A stretch of DNA of 24,662 nucleotides from DATMBF01 sp035559595 (GCA_035559595.1 DATMBF010000031.1:1-24662), one strand, 5' to 3'. Counted from the first letter of the stretch, positions 9,549 through 17,977 are shown. A program made the numbers and translations. Notes: generated from the letters alone by a model not told the origin.

Positions 9549-10817
9549 ATGAATACAATCCTAGCATCGTCGATAGAGCGCTACGACTTTTCCATCCAGA
9601 ATTGCCTTGGTGAGGGAGAACTGGGAACGGTTTACAAAGGCTATGATGTCGCCCACAACCAGCCGGTAGCTCTTAAGATTTTGAAACAACAGTATGGTGC
9701 AAATGAACAAATCCAACGGCTCTTCGCTCAAGGAATGGCGAATGCGAGGCATCTCAATCACCCTAACATCGTGCGGATCTTCGAAATAAGTGGTGAGGAT
9801 CGCAAGAACTGCTACATTGCCATGGAGTATTGCAGACTTGGAAACGTGGAACGATTGGTCCGAAATCGAAGGCGTCTAACTCTTCCAACAGCACTCAAGG
9901 TTGCAATGCAAATTTGCGATGTCCTGATGATTTGCCATCAGGCTGGAGTTTTGCATGGCAATCTCAAGGCAAGCAATGTTCTACTAAGAGATTACGAAAC
10001 GCCCGTCCTCACTGATTTTCGAATTTTTCCCGAAGGTCTTCCAGATACTCTTGTTCAGGATATCAGCTTGGCTCCATACAAAAGCCCGGAATGTTGGCAG
10101 AAAAACAGACCTGATGCGTCGGCTGATCTTTATTCCTTGGGAGTCCTCTTCTACTATCTCTTCACTGGCACCGTGCCATTTTCTGGCAGACGATTGGAGG
10201 ATTTTGAAAGGATGCATCGTTTCACCGCTCCAATACCTCCATCACGATGGCGAGCCAGCGTCGTGAAAACCCTTGATGATGTTGTTCTTCACCTCCTCGA
10301 GAAGGACCCGACAAAGAGGATACAATCAGCTCAAAGGGTCCGAATAGCTTTGAAAAACATCTTTGAGCAGTTCTATGATGGGATCGATAACACTCGGGAG
10401 AGGTATCCTGTGATCTATGTTCAGGGCGCGAAGAAAGTGATCCCCGTGACGCAATTCCCGTTCCGGATCGGTAAGGGAAAATCTGACGATTCTCTCCAGC
10501 GTAATCACCTCGTTGTCGGAAAAGATGACCCATATGTTTCTTCTGTACATGCTGTTGTGCAAAGATTCGAGGGTGGCTTCTTCTTCATTGATATCAGTAA
10601 GAATGGTAGCTGGATCAACGGGAAAAAGGTCCACAAACAAATGATGGAACTTTTGAAAGAGAACACGATTCTTATGGGATACCAAACTCGAATCGTTTTG
10701 AAGATTAGTGGCGAGGCGCCTATTGAACCCGGATCTTTTATCAACAACCATGCCGTGGGAATTGGAATTGCACTACTAATTGGACTTATGGTCCTCCTCA
10801 AGGTAGTGGTTCTGTGA
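9549..10817 (+). CDS. Ser/Thr pseudokinase with FHA domain and C-terminal membrane anchor
   Basis: A protein-kinase fold spans residues 10-275, an FHA phosphothreonine-binding domain about 305-385, and one hydrophobic helix (GIGIALLIGLMVLLKVVVL) ends the protein, which suggests a tail-anchored protein facing the cytoplasm. The glycine loop (LGEGELGTV, 20-28) and the ATP-anchoring Lys43 (VALK) remain. However, the alpha-C glutamate position is Gly62, the catalytic HRD motif is HGN at 136-138, and DFG is DFR at 156-158. Loss of the catalytic Asp is a standard mark of a pseudokinase; similar HGN motifs are known in plant receptor pseudokinases. The FHA domain keeps the ligand-binding pattern (RIG, SSVHA, KNGSWING). 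I infer a membrane scaffold that binds phosphoproteins. It is followed after 18 bp by a degenerate histidine kinase, probably in one operon. The ATG is the first in frame; no Shine-Dalgarno sequence is visible. Confidence 0.9.
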   Translation: MNTILASSIERYDFSIQNCLGEGELGTVYKGYDVAHNQPVALKILKQQYGANEQIQRLFAQGMANARHLNHPNIVRIFEISGEDRKNCYIAMEYCRLGNVERLVRNRRRLTLPTALKVAMQICDVLMICHQAGVLHGNLKASNVLLRDYETPVLTDFRIFPEGLPDTLVQDISLAPYKSPECWQKNRPDASADLYSLGVLFYYLFTGTVPFSGRRLEDFERMHRFTAPIPPSRWRASVVKTLDDVVLHLLEKDPTKRIQSAQRVRIALKNIFEQFYDGIDNTRERYPVIYVQGAKKVIPVTQFPFRIGKGKSDDSLQRNHLVVGKDDPYVSSVHAVVQRFEGGFFFIDISKNGSWINGKKVHKQMMELLKENTILMGYQTRIVLKISGEAPIEPGSFINNHAVGIGIALLIGLMVLLKVVVL

Positions 10818-10835
10818 TAGGTAAATCACTGATCA

Positions 10836-12716
10836 ATGATCGTTGCCGAGAGAATGATGTTTGAGCCGAAGCGTAACGATTCCGTTTTGTCGGACTTGTT
10901 CAGGAAGAATCTCTTTGTAAGTTTTCTGCCGGTTGAAAGCGCGTTTGCACGAACCTACGAGATCGGCAAGTGGGCATTGGAGAGAGGTTACACTGTCATC
11001 GAGATCGTTCGGCAGTTTGAGCACGCACTTGCAACCGTACCGTTAGACCTGTCACGGGAGGAAAATCTTAACGAGAAGACCGAAAGGGCAACGGCCCTAT
11101 TGGGGGAGACATTAGGCTCCCTGAAGAACACCTCCAAGGAATTCACCAACGTGCTCTCCCTGTTGTGTCGGCACCTGTCAGAGTCAGTGGTTCTTCGCCG
11201 CAGACTTGAGCATGAACGCGTCAGGCGAACTATGGCCGAGGAGGAAACTGCGCTTTCCAGAAAATCCATGGATTATCTGCCACAAGCAATCTGCTTGTGT
11301 GATCTCAATGGAAGGATTTCATATCTCAACCGGAGCGCGGAACGTCTTTATCACTGTGCAGCAGGAGAACTGTGCGGGAGGGACTTGAGGGTGATTCTGC
11401 AGCCGGTAGATGTGGCCGACATTTCGGATACGCTCAGAACGGTCCGCACTCACGGCGTTTGGAGTGGATTACTCCAGGCAACACACGGGGGAAAATTGTT
11501 GAGATCGGAATGGCGTCTCCTCTCCAAGGATCACAGCGATTCGTCAGTGTTAATTGTCTGTGACTCCCTGCGTGATTTCCCGGTTGTACATGAATGGGGA
11601 GATCGATTGTTTGATGCACGGGCGACAAACATTGCTCATGAGTTAAATGAGGTCCTCGCGCCGATCGTTCTTGCCATCGAAGCCTTGCATAACGAATCGT
11701 CAGGGAAGGAAACGAGAGTTGTTCTTGATATGCTCATCGAGCGGCTTCAGCTCTGTGTGAAGTTGACCTCAGAAATCCTTTGCATCTCCAGAGATGCCCG
11801 GGGTGCAGGCAAAGGCCAATGGGCAAGCTCTATGATTCGTTCGCTTGAGTGGGAACTTCGAAAAGCTAGGTGTGATTTCGGGGAGCTGAAACTCCGGAGT
11901 CCGGATCTCTTGTGGCCTCTCCGGATGAATACGACCGAGGCATATCAGCTTCTATTGCAACTCTGTTTGCTGAAAGCGCGAACTCTTCCCGTGAACAGTT
12001 CGATGATGATGACAGCACTGAATGTCGAAATCGAGAGATCCGTTGCTTGTCGAATTGGATTGCGACGGGCTGGGGCGTACGTCATGGTCGTTATTTCCAG
12101 TGCGTCGGACGCAATAGTGCCGTCATCGCTCTTGACACACTTGGGCCCTATCAATGTGAACGCGGATAGAGAACTGGAGAAACTCAGTTGCTTGATTGTC
12201 AGCCTTGACGGTTTCCTTGGAACCACGACGACCGGGAAGAATGAGGCCGAATTTGTTCTTTGCTTACCGGCGGAACAGTGGGGACAGATGGTGGTACATT
12301 CAAAGAGTCACGTTGAAACAAGTGGAAAAACAATTCTTGTCATCGATGAAGATAAGGAGATGCAGGAATTGTGCAGGAACGTTCTTCAGAGAAGCGGCTA
12401 CAATGTCTTGAGCGCTCACAATGGCGCAGAAGCGCTGACCCTTTATGCAGAACACTCTGCGAACATTGCAGCTCTCCTTGTCGATCTCTTGATGCATACA
12501 GTAGACAACATCCGACTATTTCAAAAAGTCCTTGAAATTAATCCTCATGCCAAGATCATCCTTGCCAGTGCACACTGGAACAAGGATGCTCTGCCGAAAT
12601 CAGAAAACTTAGAGATTGCATTCTTGCCAAAACCCTATACACCCGAGAATCTCTTGCGAATTGTGGATAACATTATTACTCCTTCTGATCGACGTAACAC
12701 CCTTGCAGGGGTTTAG
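10836..12716 (+). CDS. Degenerate hybrid histidine kinase with RsbU-like N-domain, PAS and receiver
   Basis: The order is an N-terminal helical segment (about 25-100) resembling the RsbT-binding domain of RsbU (ARTYEIGKWALERGYTVIEI), a coiled coil, a PAS domain (about 145-240), a HisKA-like helix with His268 (NIAHELNEVLAP), a residual HATPase region, and a C-terminal receiver. In the ATPase region the N-box is LQLCLLKARTL, with no Asn-Asp, and no G1 (DxGxG) or G2 (GxGLGL) motif can be found. ATP binding and autophosphorylation are therefore unlikely. The receiver keeps its acidic pair (VIDEDKE), acceptor Asp550 (LLVDLLM) and Lys (LPKPYTP), so it may still receive phosphate from another kinase. 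The gene lies 18 bp after the pseudokinase gene and upstream of the stressosome genes. ATG codons at 10854 or 10857, preceded by GAGAGA, are alternative starts. Confidence 0.85.
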   Translation: MIVAERMMFEPKRNDSVLSDLFRKNLFVSFLPVESAFARTYEIGKWALERGYTVIEIVRQFEHALATVPLDLSREENLNEKTERATALLGETLGSLKNTSKEFTNVLSLLCRHLSESVVLRRRLEHERVRRTMAEEETALSRKSMDYLPQAICLCDLNGRISYLNRSAERLYHCAAGELCGRDLRVILQPVDVADISDTLRTVRTHGVWSGLLQATHGGKLLRSEWRLLSKDHSDSSVLIVCDSLRDFPVVHEWGDRLFDARATNIAHELNEVLAPIVLAIEALHNESSGKETRVVLDMLIERLQLCVKLTSEILCISRDARGAGKGQWASSMIRSLEWELRKARCDFGELKLRSPDLLWPLRMNTTEAYQLLLQLCLLKARTLPVNSSMMMTALNVEIERSVACRIGLRRAGAYVMVVISSASDAIVPSSLLTHLGPINVNADRELEKLSCLIVSLDGFLGTTTTGKNEAEFVLCLPAEQWGQMVVHSKSHVETSGKTILVIDEDKEMQELCRNVLQRSGYNVLSAHNGAEALTLYAEHSANIAALLVDLLMHTVDNIRLFQKVLEINPHAKIILASAHWNKDALPKSENLEIAFLPKPYTPENLLRIVDNIITPSDRRNTLAGV

Positions 12717-13026
12717 CCTTGTTTACGAGGCCAGGTTTTTGGGGGGGCATGGGAGTCTCAGCCAGCAAGCCAATGATGGGGTTGGTGCCTACGGGCGATT
12801 GCAACCTAATGAAAACATATGAGTTGTCTCACATCTTTGCAGTAGGCAAAAATTACTCATATCTTCCAATTGTTGTCTGCTGATTCTTTCCCTATCCTTA
12901 CTGCGCTTCATTGACCCCCCTTTTCCGTGAGGGCGATATTCCTATTTGAGGAGGCGTTGCGACCTTTGCATTTGAACTTAGCACTAACAACCACTACTAT
13001 TATTACCATGTGAAAGGAGAGAACCG
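12717..13026. promoter_or_regulatory. Leader region of the stressosome operon
   Basis: No gene is supported in these 310 bp. They contain a G7 run at 12741-12747, an 8-bp inverted repeat ATATGAGT (12817-12824)/ACTCATAT (12855-12862), and a strong Shine-Dalgarno sequence AAAGGAG at 13013-13019, seven bases before the ATG at 13027. The operon promoter presumably lies here, but I cannot choose a -10/-35 pair. Confidence 0.45.
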
Positions 13027-13935
13027 ATGGCAAAGGAAAGAGACAAGGAAAACCCTGTGCTGATGGGTCAACAGTACACGCAGGAGTCGACTGCATCATT
13101 GCTCAGAGAGCTTGTTTCTCACCTGCGGCAGAATCGAACTCAGCTACGGCAGGAATGGGCGCGGCGTATTACTGAGGCGAAACTCCTTACGGCCATGAGT
13201 CAGGAGGAAATCTTTACAGAGGCGACGGCCGTGTATGACAACTACGTGGAAGCTCTTGAGACAGGGACGTTCGAGGCCCTCCAGGCATACGCGCGAAACC
13301 TCTCTGAGCGTATCATCCCTCGGGGTGTTGAAACGCACGAAGTTGTTGGAATCGTGCTGTTACTTCGTGACGTGCTTGCGCGTTCGCTGTTTGCGAAGTA
13401 TCAACATGATTTTGCTCTTCTGAATCGAATCCTCGACGCTTACGAACCCGCTGCTAACCGAATCGCGAATACTGTTGCTGTCGGCTTCGTGCAAGAGCGT
13501 GAGCGTACGATTCGTCAGCAACAGGAAGCTATCCGGGAGCTTTCAACGCCCGTGTTGCAGGTTCGCGAACGACTTCTCATTCTTCCCATCATTGGTGTTA
13601 TCGACCCGCAGCGAGCTCGCCAGCTTACGGAACAACTTCTCCGAGGAATCCGCACCAATCGTGCAAAGGTCGTCGTTATCGACATCACAGGGGTGGCCGC
13701 CATGGACTCGAATGTCGCCAACAACCTTGTGCAAACCGTTGAAGCATCAAGGCTTCTGGGTGCGACGGTCATCGTAACCGGTCTGTCGCCGGAGATCGCC
13801 CAAACCCTGGTGACTATCGGCGTCGATCTTGGAAAGATGAATACGATCGGTGACCTGCAGGGCGGTATCGAAGAGGCGGAGCGATTGCTCGGATATAAAG
13901 TTGTTCCTATTACTGACACAACACAATCCCCATAA
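13027..13935 (+). CDS. rsbR: RsbR-type stressosome protein (RsbRD N-domain plus STAS)
   Basis: RsbR proteins form, with RsbS, the stressosome: a large cytoplasmic complex that holds the switch kinase RsbT until stress. This 302-residue protein has an N-terminal all-helical domain (about 15-165, including LRQEWARRI, of the RsbRD_N type), a linker helix (RERTIRQQQEAIRELSTPV), and a C-terminal STAS domain (about 175-295). The two RsbT phosphorylation positions of Bacillus RsbRA (Thr171 and Thr205, 34 apart) correspond to Pro194 (IDPQRAR) and Ser228 (AAMDSNVA), also 34 apart, so only the second can be phosphorylated. The ATG has a strong Shine-Dalgarno sequence (AAAGGAG). It is the first gene of a tight run rsbR-rsbS-rsbT-rsbX-kinase-regulator, with rsbS starting 12 bp after its stop. 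Confidence 0.93.
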   Translation: MAKERDKENPVLMGQQYTQESTASLLRELVSHLRQNRTQLRQEWARRITEAKLLTAMSQEEIFTEATAVYDNYVEALETGTFEALQAYARNLSERIIPRGVETHEVVGIVLLLRDVLARSLFAKYQHDFALLNRILDAYEPAANRIANTVAVGFVQERERTIRQQQEAIRELSTPVLQVRERLLILPIIGVIDPQRARQLTEQLLRGIRTNRAKVVVIDITGVAAMDSNVANNLVQTVEASRLLGATVIVTGLSPEIAQTLVTIGVDLGKMNTIGDLQGGIEEAERLLGYKVVPITDTTQSP

Positions 13936-13947
13936 GAGGAGCTGCCA

Positions 13948-14322
13948 GTGGAAGTCCCAATCCTCAAACAAGGCGATTTCCTGATTGCTACGTTACAGGC
14001 TGCCCTCACGGATGACGACCTCATTCACCTTCGGGATGCTCTCGTTGCGCGGGTGGGGAAGTTTCGGTCTCGTGGTGTCATTGTAGATGTGACGGCGTTG
14101 GACGTGATGGATTCGTTCGCTGCGAGGACCCTCCGGGCACTCGCTCATATGGTTAAGTTACGGGGCGCGGAGACGGTGATTGTTGGTATTCAGCCGGAGG
14201 TTGCCTTCTCCATGGTTCAGCTTGGCCTCACGCTTGAAGGAGTTGCCACGGCTCTTGACCTGGAGGAGGGTCTCTCGCTCCTTAAGGTACGAACTAAAGG
14301 AGTGGGAAGCCGTGGCGGATGA
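13948..14322 (+). CDS. rsbS: RsbS stressosome STAS protein
   Basis: This is a 124-residue single STAS-domain protein, as expected for RsbS, the stressosome core subunit and main substrate of RsbT. It begins VEVPILKQGDFLIATLQ, parallel to the start of Bacillus RsbS (PILKLYNCLLVSIQ). It keeps the phosphorylatable serine Ser56 in VMDSFAART, matching Ser59 of Bacillus (MIDSFIAK), and the stretch GIQPEVAFSMVQLGLTLEGV. The GTG start is preceded at 7 bp by AGAGGA. Its end overlaps the start of rsbT by 11 bp, indicating translational coupling. Confidence 0.94.
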   Translation: MEVPILKQGDFLIATLQAALTDDDLIHLRDALVARVGKFRSRGVIVDVTALDVMDSFAARTLRALAHMVKLRGAETVIVGIQPEVAFSMVQLGLTLEGVATALDLEEGLSLLKVRTKGVGSRGG

Positions 14323-14713
14323 AATTATCATCCCTATACGATCTGACCTCGACATTATCCAGGCGCGACAGCAAGGCAGGACCATTGCTGCGGAAGTTGG
14401 ATTCAATGGCAGCGATTTGACCGTTATCGCGACAGCGATTTCTGAACTTGCGCGGAATATCCTGAAGTACGCGAGCGTTGGTGAGATCATCATTTGCCCC
14501 ATTCACCAAAGCTCCCGTCAGGGGATTATGGTTGTGGCGAAGGATGAAGGACCAGGTATTGTCGACATTTCCCAGGCCCTGCGCGATGGATATACGACAT
14601 CGCAGGGATTGGGGCTCGGATTGCCCGGGACAAGGCGGCTCATGGATGAGTTTGATATCGTCTCTGTTGTGGGAAAGGGGACAACAGTTACAGTGAAGAA
14701 GTGGCTACCGTGA
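14312..14713 (+). CDS. rsbT: RsbT switch serine kinase
   Basis: RsbT is an HATPase-type serine kinase that phosphorylates RsbS and RsbR and, once released, activates a downstream partner (RsbU in Bacillus). The 133-residue protein has the N-box ISELARNILKYA, the G1 motif DEGPGI and the glycine lid GLGLGLPGTRRLMDEF, closely matching Bacillus RsbT through to the final KWL. I chose GTG at 14312 (VADEIIIP), with AGGAG at 14298-14302. The frame stays open back to 14180, but the upstream part has no RsbT similarity and overlaps rsbS. All catalytic motifs are intact. No rsbU follows. Instead a phosphatase and a histidine kinase with an RsbU-like N-terminus lie downstream. Confidence 0.95.
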   Translation: MADEIIIPIRSDLDIIQARQQGRTIAAEVGFNGSDLTVIATAISELARNILKYASVGEIIICPIHQSSRQGIMVVAKDEGPGIVDISQALRDGYTTSQGLGLGLPGTRRLMDEFDIVSVVGKGTTVTVKKWLP

Positions 14714-15321
14714 ATATGTTCGGCACAGGACATCAAAAGCTCGAGTGGGCTGTTTCGTCGTTTCCCCTTGCTGGTGAGAGAGAGTCGGGGGATTTGTACT
14801 TTGTTCAAGAATTCAATAACGGCGCCCTTGTAGCCGTTGTCGATGGCCTTGGACATGGGAGTGAAGCCGCGTATGCTTCGCAACGTGCAGCCTCAGTGCT
14901 TGCGAAACATGCTGGGGAAACAGTGATCTCGCTGGTGCGAATCTGTCACGCTGAGCTCCAAAGTACCCGAGGCGTTGTGATGAGTCTTGCCTCGTTTAAT
15001 TTTATTGATGAATCGATGACTTGGCTGAGCATTGGCAATGTAGAGGCAATCCTTTATCGCGCGGACCTGTCTGTGCAGCCGGCTACCGAACAAGTGTTCC
15101 AGCGAGGTGGTGTCATTGGATATCAGCTTCCACAGCTGCGAGCAACAGTCCTTCCCATCGCGCACGGCGATACGGTTATTTTGGCGACAGATGGGATCAA
15201 GCCGGATTTTGCCGACGGGCTCAAGTTTCGAGACTCACCCCAACGAATCGCCGATGAAATCGGGAAGAAGTACCGGAAAGAGAACGATGATTCCCTCGTT
15301 TTGGTTGTTCGCTATCTATAA
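14710..15321 (+). CDS. rsbX: RsbX-type PP2C serine phosphatase
   Basis: RsbX dephosphorylates RsbS and RsbR and so resets the stressosome after stress. This roughly 200-residue protein is a compact SpoIIE/PP2C-type phosphatase with metal-binding aspartates in VVDGLGHGSEAA, ATDGIKPDF and ENDDSLVLVV. There is no sensor or RsbT-binding domain, which fits RsbX and not RsbU. The start is uncertain: GTG 14701, GTG 14710 and ATG 14716 are in frame. I prefer 14710 because it forms a GTGA overlap with the rsbT stop. The next gene starts two bases after its stop. Confidence 0.9.
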   Translation: MNMFGTGHQKLEWAVSSFPLAGERESGDLYFVQEFNNGALVAVVDGLGHGSEAAYASQRAASVLAKHAGETVISLVRICHAELQSTRGVVMSLASFNFIDESMTWLSIGNVEAILYRADLSVQPATEQVFQRGGVIGYQLPQLRATVLPIAHGDTVILATDGIKPDFADGLKFRDSPQRIADEIGKKYRKENDDSLVLVVRYL

Positions 15322-15323
15322 CT

Positions 15324-17138
15324 GTGACTATTCCATTATCAAACACTGAACAACCATTGGACCGTCAGTATAAGCTGGCGCTCGAAGGCTATATCAGCGG
15401 AGCCGGAGAGGCGGGCCTTCAACACGCGTACGAGCTCGGCCGACAGGCGATGGCTCAGGGTATTGGTGCCTTGGAGCTTGCACGAATTCACGAGGAAGTC
15501 CTTCTTGAGTTTCTGGATGGGGTAGTCGCGGAACGAGTCCCTCGCATTGTGGAGGCCGCGTCGGCTTTCTTCACAGAAAGTCTTGCCTCTTTCGAAATGA
15601 CACACCTTGGTTTCAAAGAGGCCATTGCCATCCTGAGTACACGGAGTGCCGAACTTGAGGCATTGAACAAGAATCTCGCACTTGAAATCAACGAGCGACG
15701 TCGCATAGAATCTGCACTTCGTAATTCCGAGGAGCGGTACCGCAATCTCGTCGATAACGCGCGCGATGTCATTTATACTCTCTCTCCGGATGGAATTATT
15801 ACGTCATTAAATCCAATTTTTGAAACGCTGACGGGCTGGAACCGAGAGGAATGGATCGGCAAGCCCTTTATGCCACTCGTTCATGAAGATGATCTTGACC
15901 ACGCCATGGAGATCTTCCGCTCTCTCTTGCAAGGGCAAACGCCGCCAGTCTTTGAGCTTCGCATTCGCACGAAGTCTGGCGACTTCCTCATCGGCGAGTT
16001 CACCACAACCCCTCAGTTCCAGGGGAGTAAGGCTGTCGGTGTTCTTGGAGTGGCACGCGACATAACGGAGCGGCGACGTGCGGAGGAGCAGCTCCGCACC
16101 AGCCAACTGCAACTGGCGGAAGCACAGCAGATCGCCCGACTCGGAAACTGGGAGTGGAATGTCATTACGAATCGTGTGGCATGGTCCAAGGAACTGTTTC
16201 GCATCTATGGAGTTAATGAGAAGACCTTCATACCGACGTATGAGGGTTTTCTCCAGCTCATCCATCCGGACGATCGAGAGCATATCAATCGGATCGTTGC
16301 TAAGGCGCTGAAAGATCACCAACCGTTTGATTTCTACCATCGCATTGTCCGACCAGACGGGGTGGCGCGATTTCTCCATGGCCGGGGCATCGTTGAGCTG
16401 GACAGTAAGGGACACGTTTCGCGGATGTTCGGGACAGGGCAAGATGTGACAGAGGTAAAGCTTGCCGAGGATGCGCTTCGTGAACTCTCAAACAGGATCC
16501 TTGAGGCTCAAGAAATCGAGCGTCGTCGGCTGGCCCTCGAATTGCATGATGATGTATGCCAGAGACTGAGCGCCATGAAACTCACCATCGATGTTCTTGA
16601 AAACGATCTGCCTGGCAACAAGGCGGTGCTGTGGAAGATTGAAGCTGCGAAAGAACAAGTCGACCAGATCATCACCGATGTTCGCCGCATTTCCTGGAAC
16701 CTTCGTCCCGCTGCGTTGGATGATCTTGGATTGGTTGTGGCTTTACGGAAGCTCTGCAAGACGCTCCAAGAGACGCATAAGATTGACATTCGATTTCGTG
16801 CATCTCGCTCAATCCCCAAACATCTGCCAGCTAATGTGGAAATTGCCCTTTACAGAATTGCGCAAGAATCGCTCTCGAATGCAATCAAGCACGCGGAGGC
16901 ATCGAGAATCCGTGTTGTGCTCTTAAACCATGATGGCAAGCTTCAGCTAACGGTGTCGGATAACGGCAAAGGGTTTGATGCGTCGAGACAACGCCGTCAG
17001 GGACTTGGGCGGGGACTTGGACTTCTCAGCATGCAAGAGCGGGCTCATTTGATTAAGGCTCAACTTCGCATTCGCTCCTCCTCTTTGGAGGGAACAATGG
17101 TTTCGACGGAACTCACGTTGAATGGCCATGAAAGCTAA
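15324..17138 (+). CDS. NarL/DegS-family histidine kinase with RsbU-like N-terminal domain and two PAS domains
   Basis: This 604-residue soluble kinase has an N-terminal helical domain (about 14-95) whose YKLALEGYISGAGEAGLQHA and ARIHEEVLLEF stretches align with the RsbT-binding domain of Bacillus RsbU (YHQLLSRYIAELTETSLYQA, ISIHRKVLKEL). A coiled coil follows, then two PAS domains (about 140-255 and 265-385), a HisKA_3 dimerisation domain with His408 (LELHDDVCQRLS), and an HATPase domain with QESLSNAIKHA, SDNGKGFD and GLGLLSMQER. All catalytic motifs are intact. It lies two bases after rsbX and overlaps the next gene, a LuxR-type regulator, by 17 bp. I infer that free RsbT binds its N-terminus to tune autophosphorylation, with the regulator as output. 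The GTG start has no clear Shine-Dalgarno sequence and is probably coupled to rsbX. Confidence 0.92.
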   Translation: MTIPLSNTEQPLDRQYKLALEGYISGAGEAGLQHAYELGRQAMAQGIGALELARIHEEVLLEFLDGVVAERVPRIVEAASAFFTESLASFEMTHLGFKEAIAILSTRSAELEALNKNLALEINERRRIESALRNSEERYRNLVDNARDVIYTLSPDGIITSLNPIFETLTGWNREEWIGKPFMPLVHEDDLDHAMEIFRSLLQGQTPPVFELRIRTKSGDFLIGEFTTTPQFQGSKAVGVLGVARDITERRRAEEQLRTSQLQLAEAQQIARLGNWEWNVITNRVAWSKELFRIYGVNEKTFIPTYEGFLQLIHPDDREHINRIVAKALKDHQPFDFYHRIVRPDGVARFLHGRGIVELDSKGHVSRMFGTGQDVTEVKLAEDALRELSNRILEAQEIERRRLALELHDDVCQRLSAMKLTIDVLENDLPGNKAVLWKIEAAKEQVDQIITDVRRISWNLRPAALDDLGLVVALRKLCKTLQETHKIDIRFRASRSIPKHLPANVEIALYRIAQESLSNAIKHAEASRIRVVLLNHDGKLQLTVSDNGKGFDASRQRRQGLGRGLGLLSMQERAHLIKAQLRIRSSSLEGTMVSTELTLNGHES

Positions 17139-17796
17139 GCACATTCGCGTCATCTTTGCCGATGATCACGAAGTTGTTCGAACCGGCATGCGCACGTTAT
17201 TCCAGGGAACGCAAGATTGCGTGCTTGTCGGTGAAGCGAGCAATGGGGAAGAAGCGATTCAGCTAGTGGCGAAACACCAGCCGGATGTAGCTATTCTGGA
17301 CATTTCGATGCCAAAACTGAGCGGGATCGAAGCGACGAAGGTCCTCAAAGAGAAATACCCGGATGTGCGGGTGTTGATCCTTACCATGTATGAAGACGAA
17401 GAGTATGTGAACGAAATGATCCGTGCCGGCGCCGACGGATACGTACTGAAAAACGCAGACAAGAAGGAAATTCTTTCAGCCGTCCTTAGTGTTGCCGCGG
17501 GGGAACGGTTCTTTAGTCCAACCATTTCCAAAATGATGATTCAGCGGTTCATCAAAAAAGCGGTGACGGGGGAGAAGGAGCCGCCGAAAGACAAGAAGCT
17601 CACGCGACGCGAAATTGAAGTTCTTCGGTATGTTGCGGAAGGGTTCACGAGTCGTGAAATCGCGGAAAAACTCTTCCTTTCTTTAAATACAGTGAATACA
17701 CACCGGATGAATATCATGAAGAAGCTCGATATTCACGACACTGCAGGGCTGGTCAAATACGCGCTTCAAAATGGCATTACCGAAAGCAGTGTGTAG
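17122..17796 (+). CDS. NarL/LuxR-family response regulator
   Basis: This 224-residue DNA-binding response regulator has a receiver domain (1-125) with the acidic cluster ADDHE, acceptor Asp60 (ILDISMP) and Lys (VLKNADKKE), then a LuxR-type helix-turn-helix (about 160-220: LTRREIEVLRYVAEGFTSRE, LSLNTVNTHRMNI). It is the expected partner of the HisKA_3 kinase immediately upstream, whose 3' end it overlaps by 17 bp. It is the only DNA-binding output in the stressosome operon. ATG at 17128 is an alternative start that removes two residues. No terminator is obvious downstream. Confidence 0.95.
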   Translation: MAMKAKHIRVIFADDHEVVRTGMRTLFQGTQDCVLVGEASNGEEAIQLVAKHQPDVAILDISMPKLSGIEATKVLKEKYPDVRVLILTMYEDEEYVNEMIRAGADGYVLKNADKKEILSAVLSVAAGERFFSPTISKMMIQRFIKKAVTGEKEPPKDKKLTRREIEVLRYVAEGFTSREIAEKLFLSLNTVNTHRMNIMKKLDIHDTAGLVKYALQNGITESSV

Positions 17797-17977
17797 CTCC
17801 CCTTCTCGTCCGCCGATCATGTAGGCTAATTCTGTATCCGGCTGCTCATCATTTCAGAGTAGCACCGAATCACGCCTCCCTCCTCGATTTCCTGTATTTT
17901 ACAAATTACTCAATTCCCCCGATTGTAACGGGCTTTACTTTGGCGTATCCTTTCAGCACGAAAGGGTGGTTCATGTG

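Noticed and set aside
14180..14311. N-terminal extension of RsbT
   Set aside because: It overlaps rsbS, lacks RsbT similarity, and a good GTG start with AGGAG lies at 14312.
13027..17796. Classical sigma-B cascade (RsbU, RsbV, RsbW, sigma factor)
   Set aside because: None of these partners is encoded in the window; the phosphatase is short and RsbX-like.
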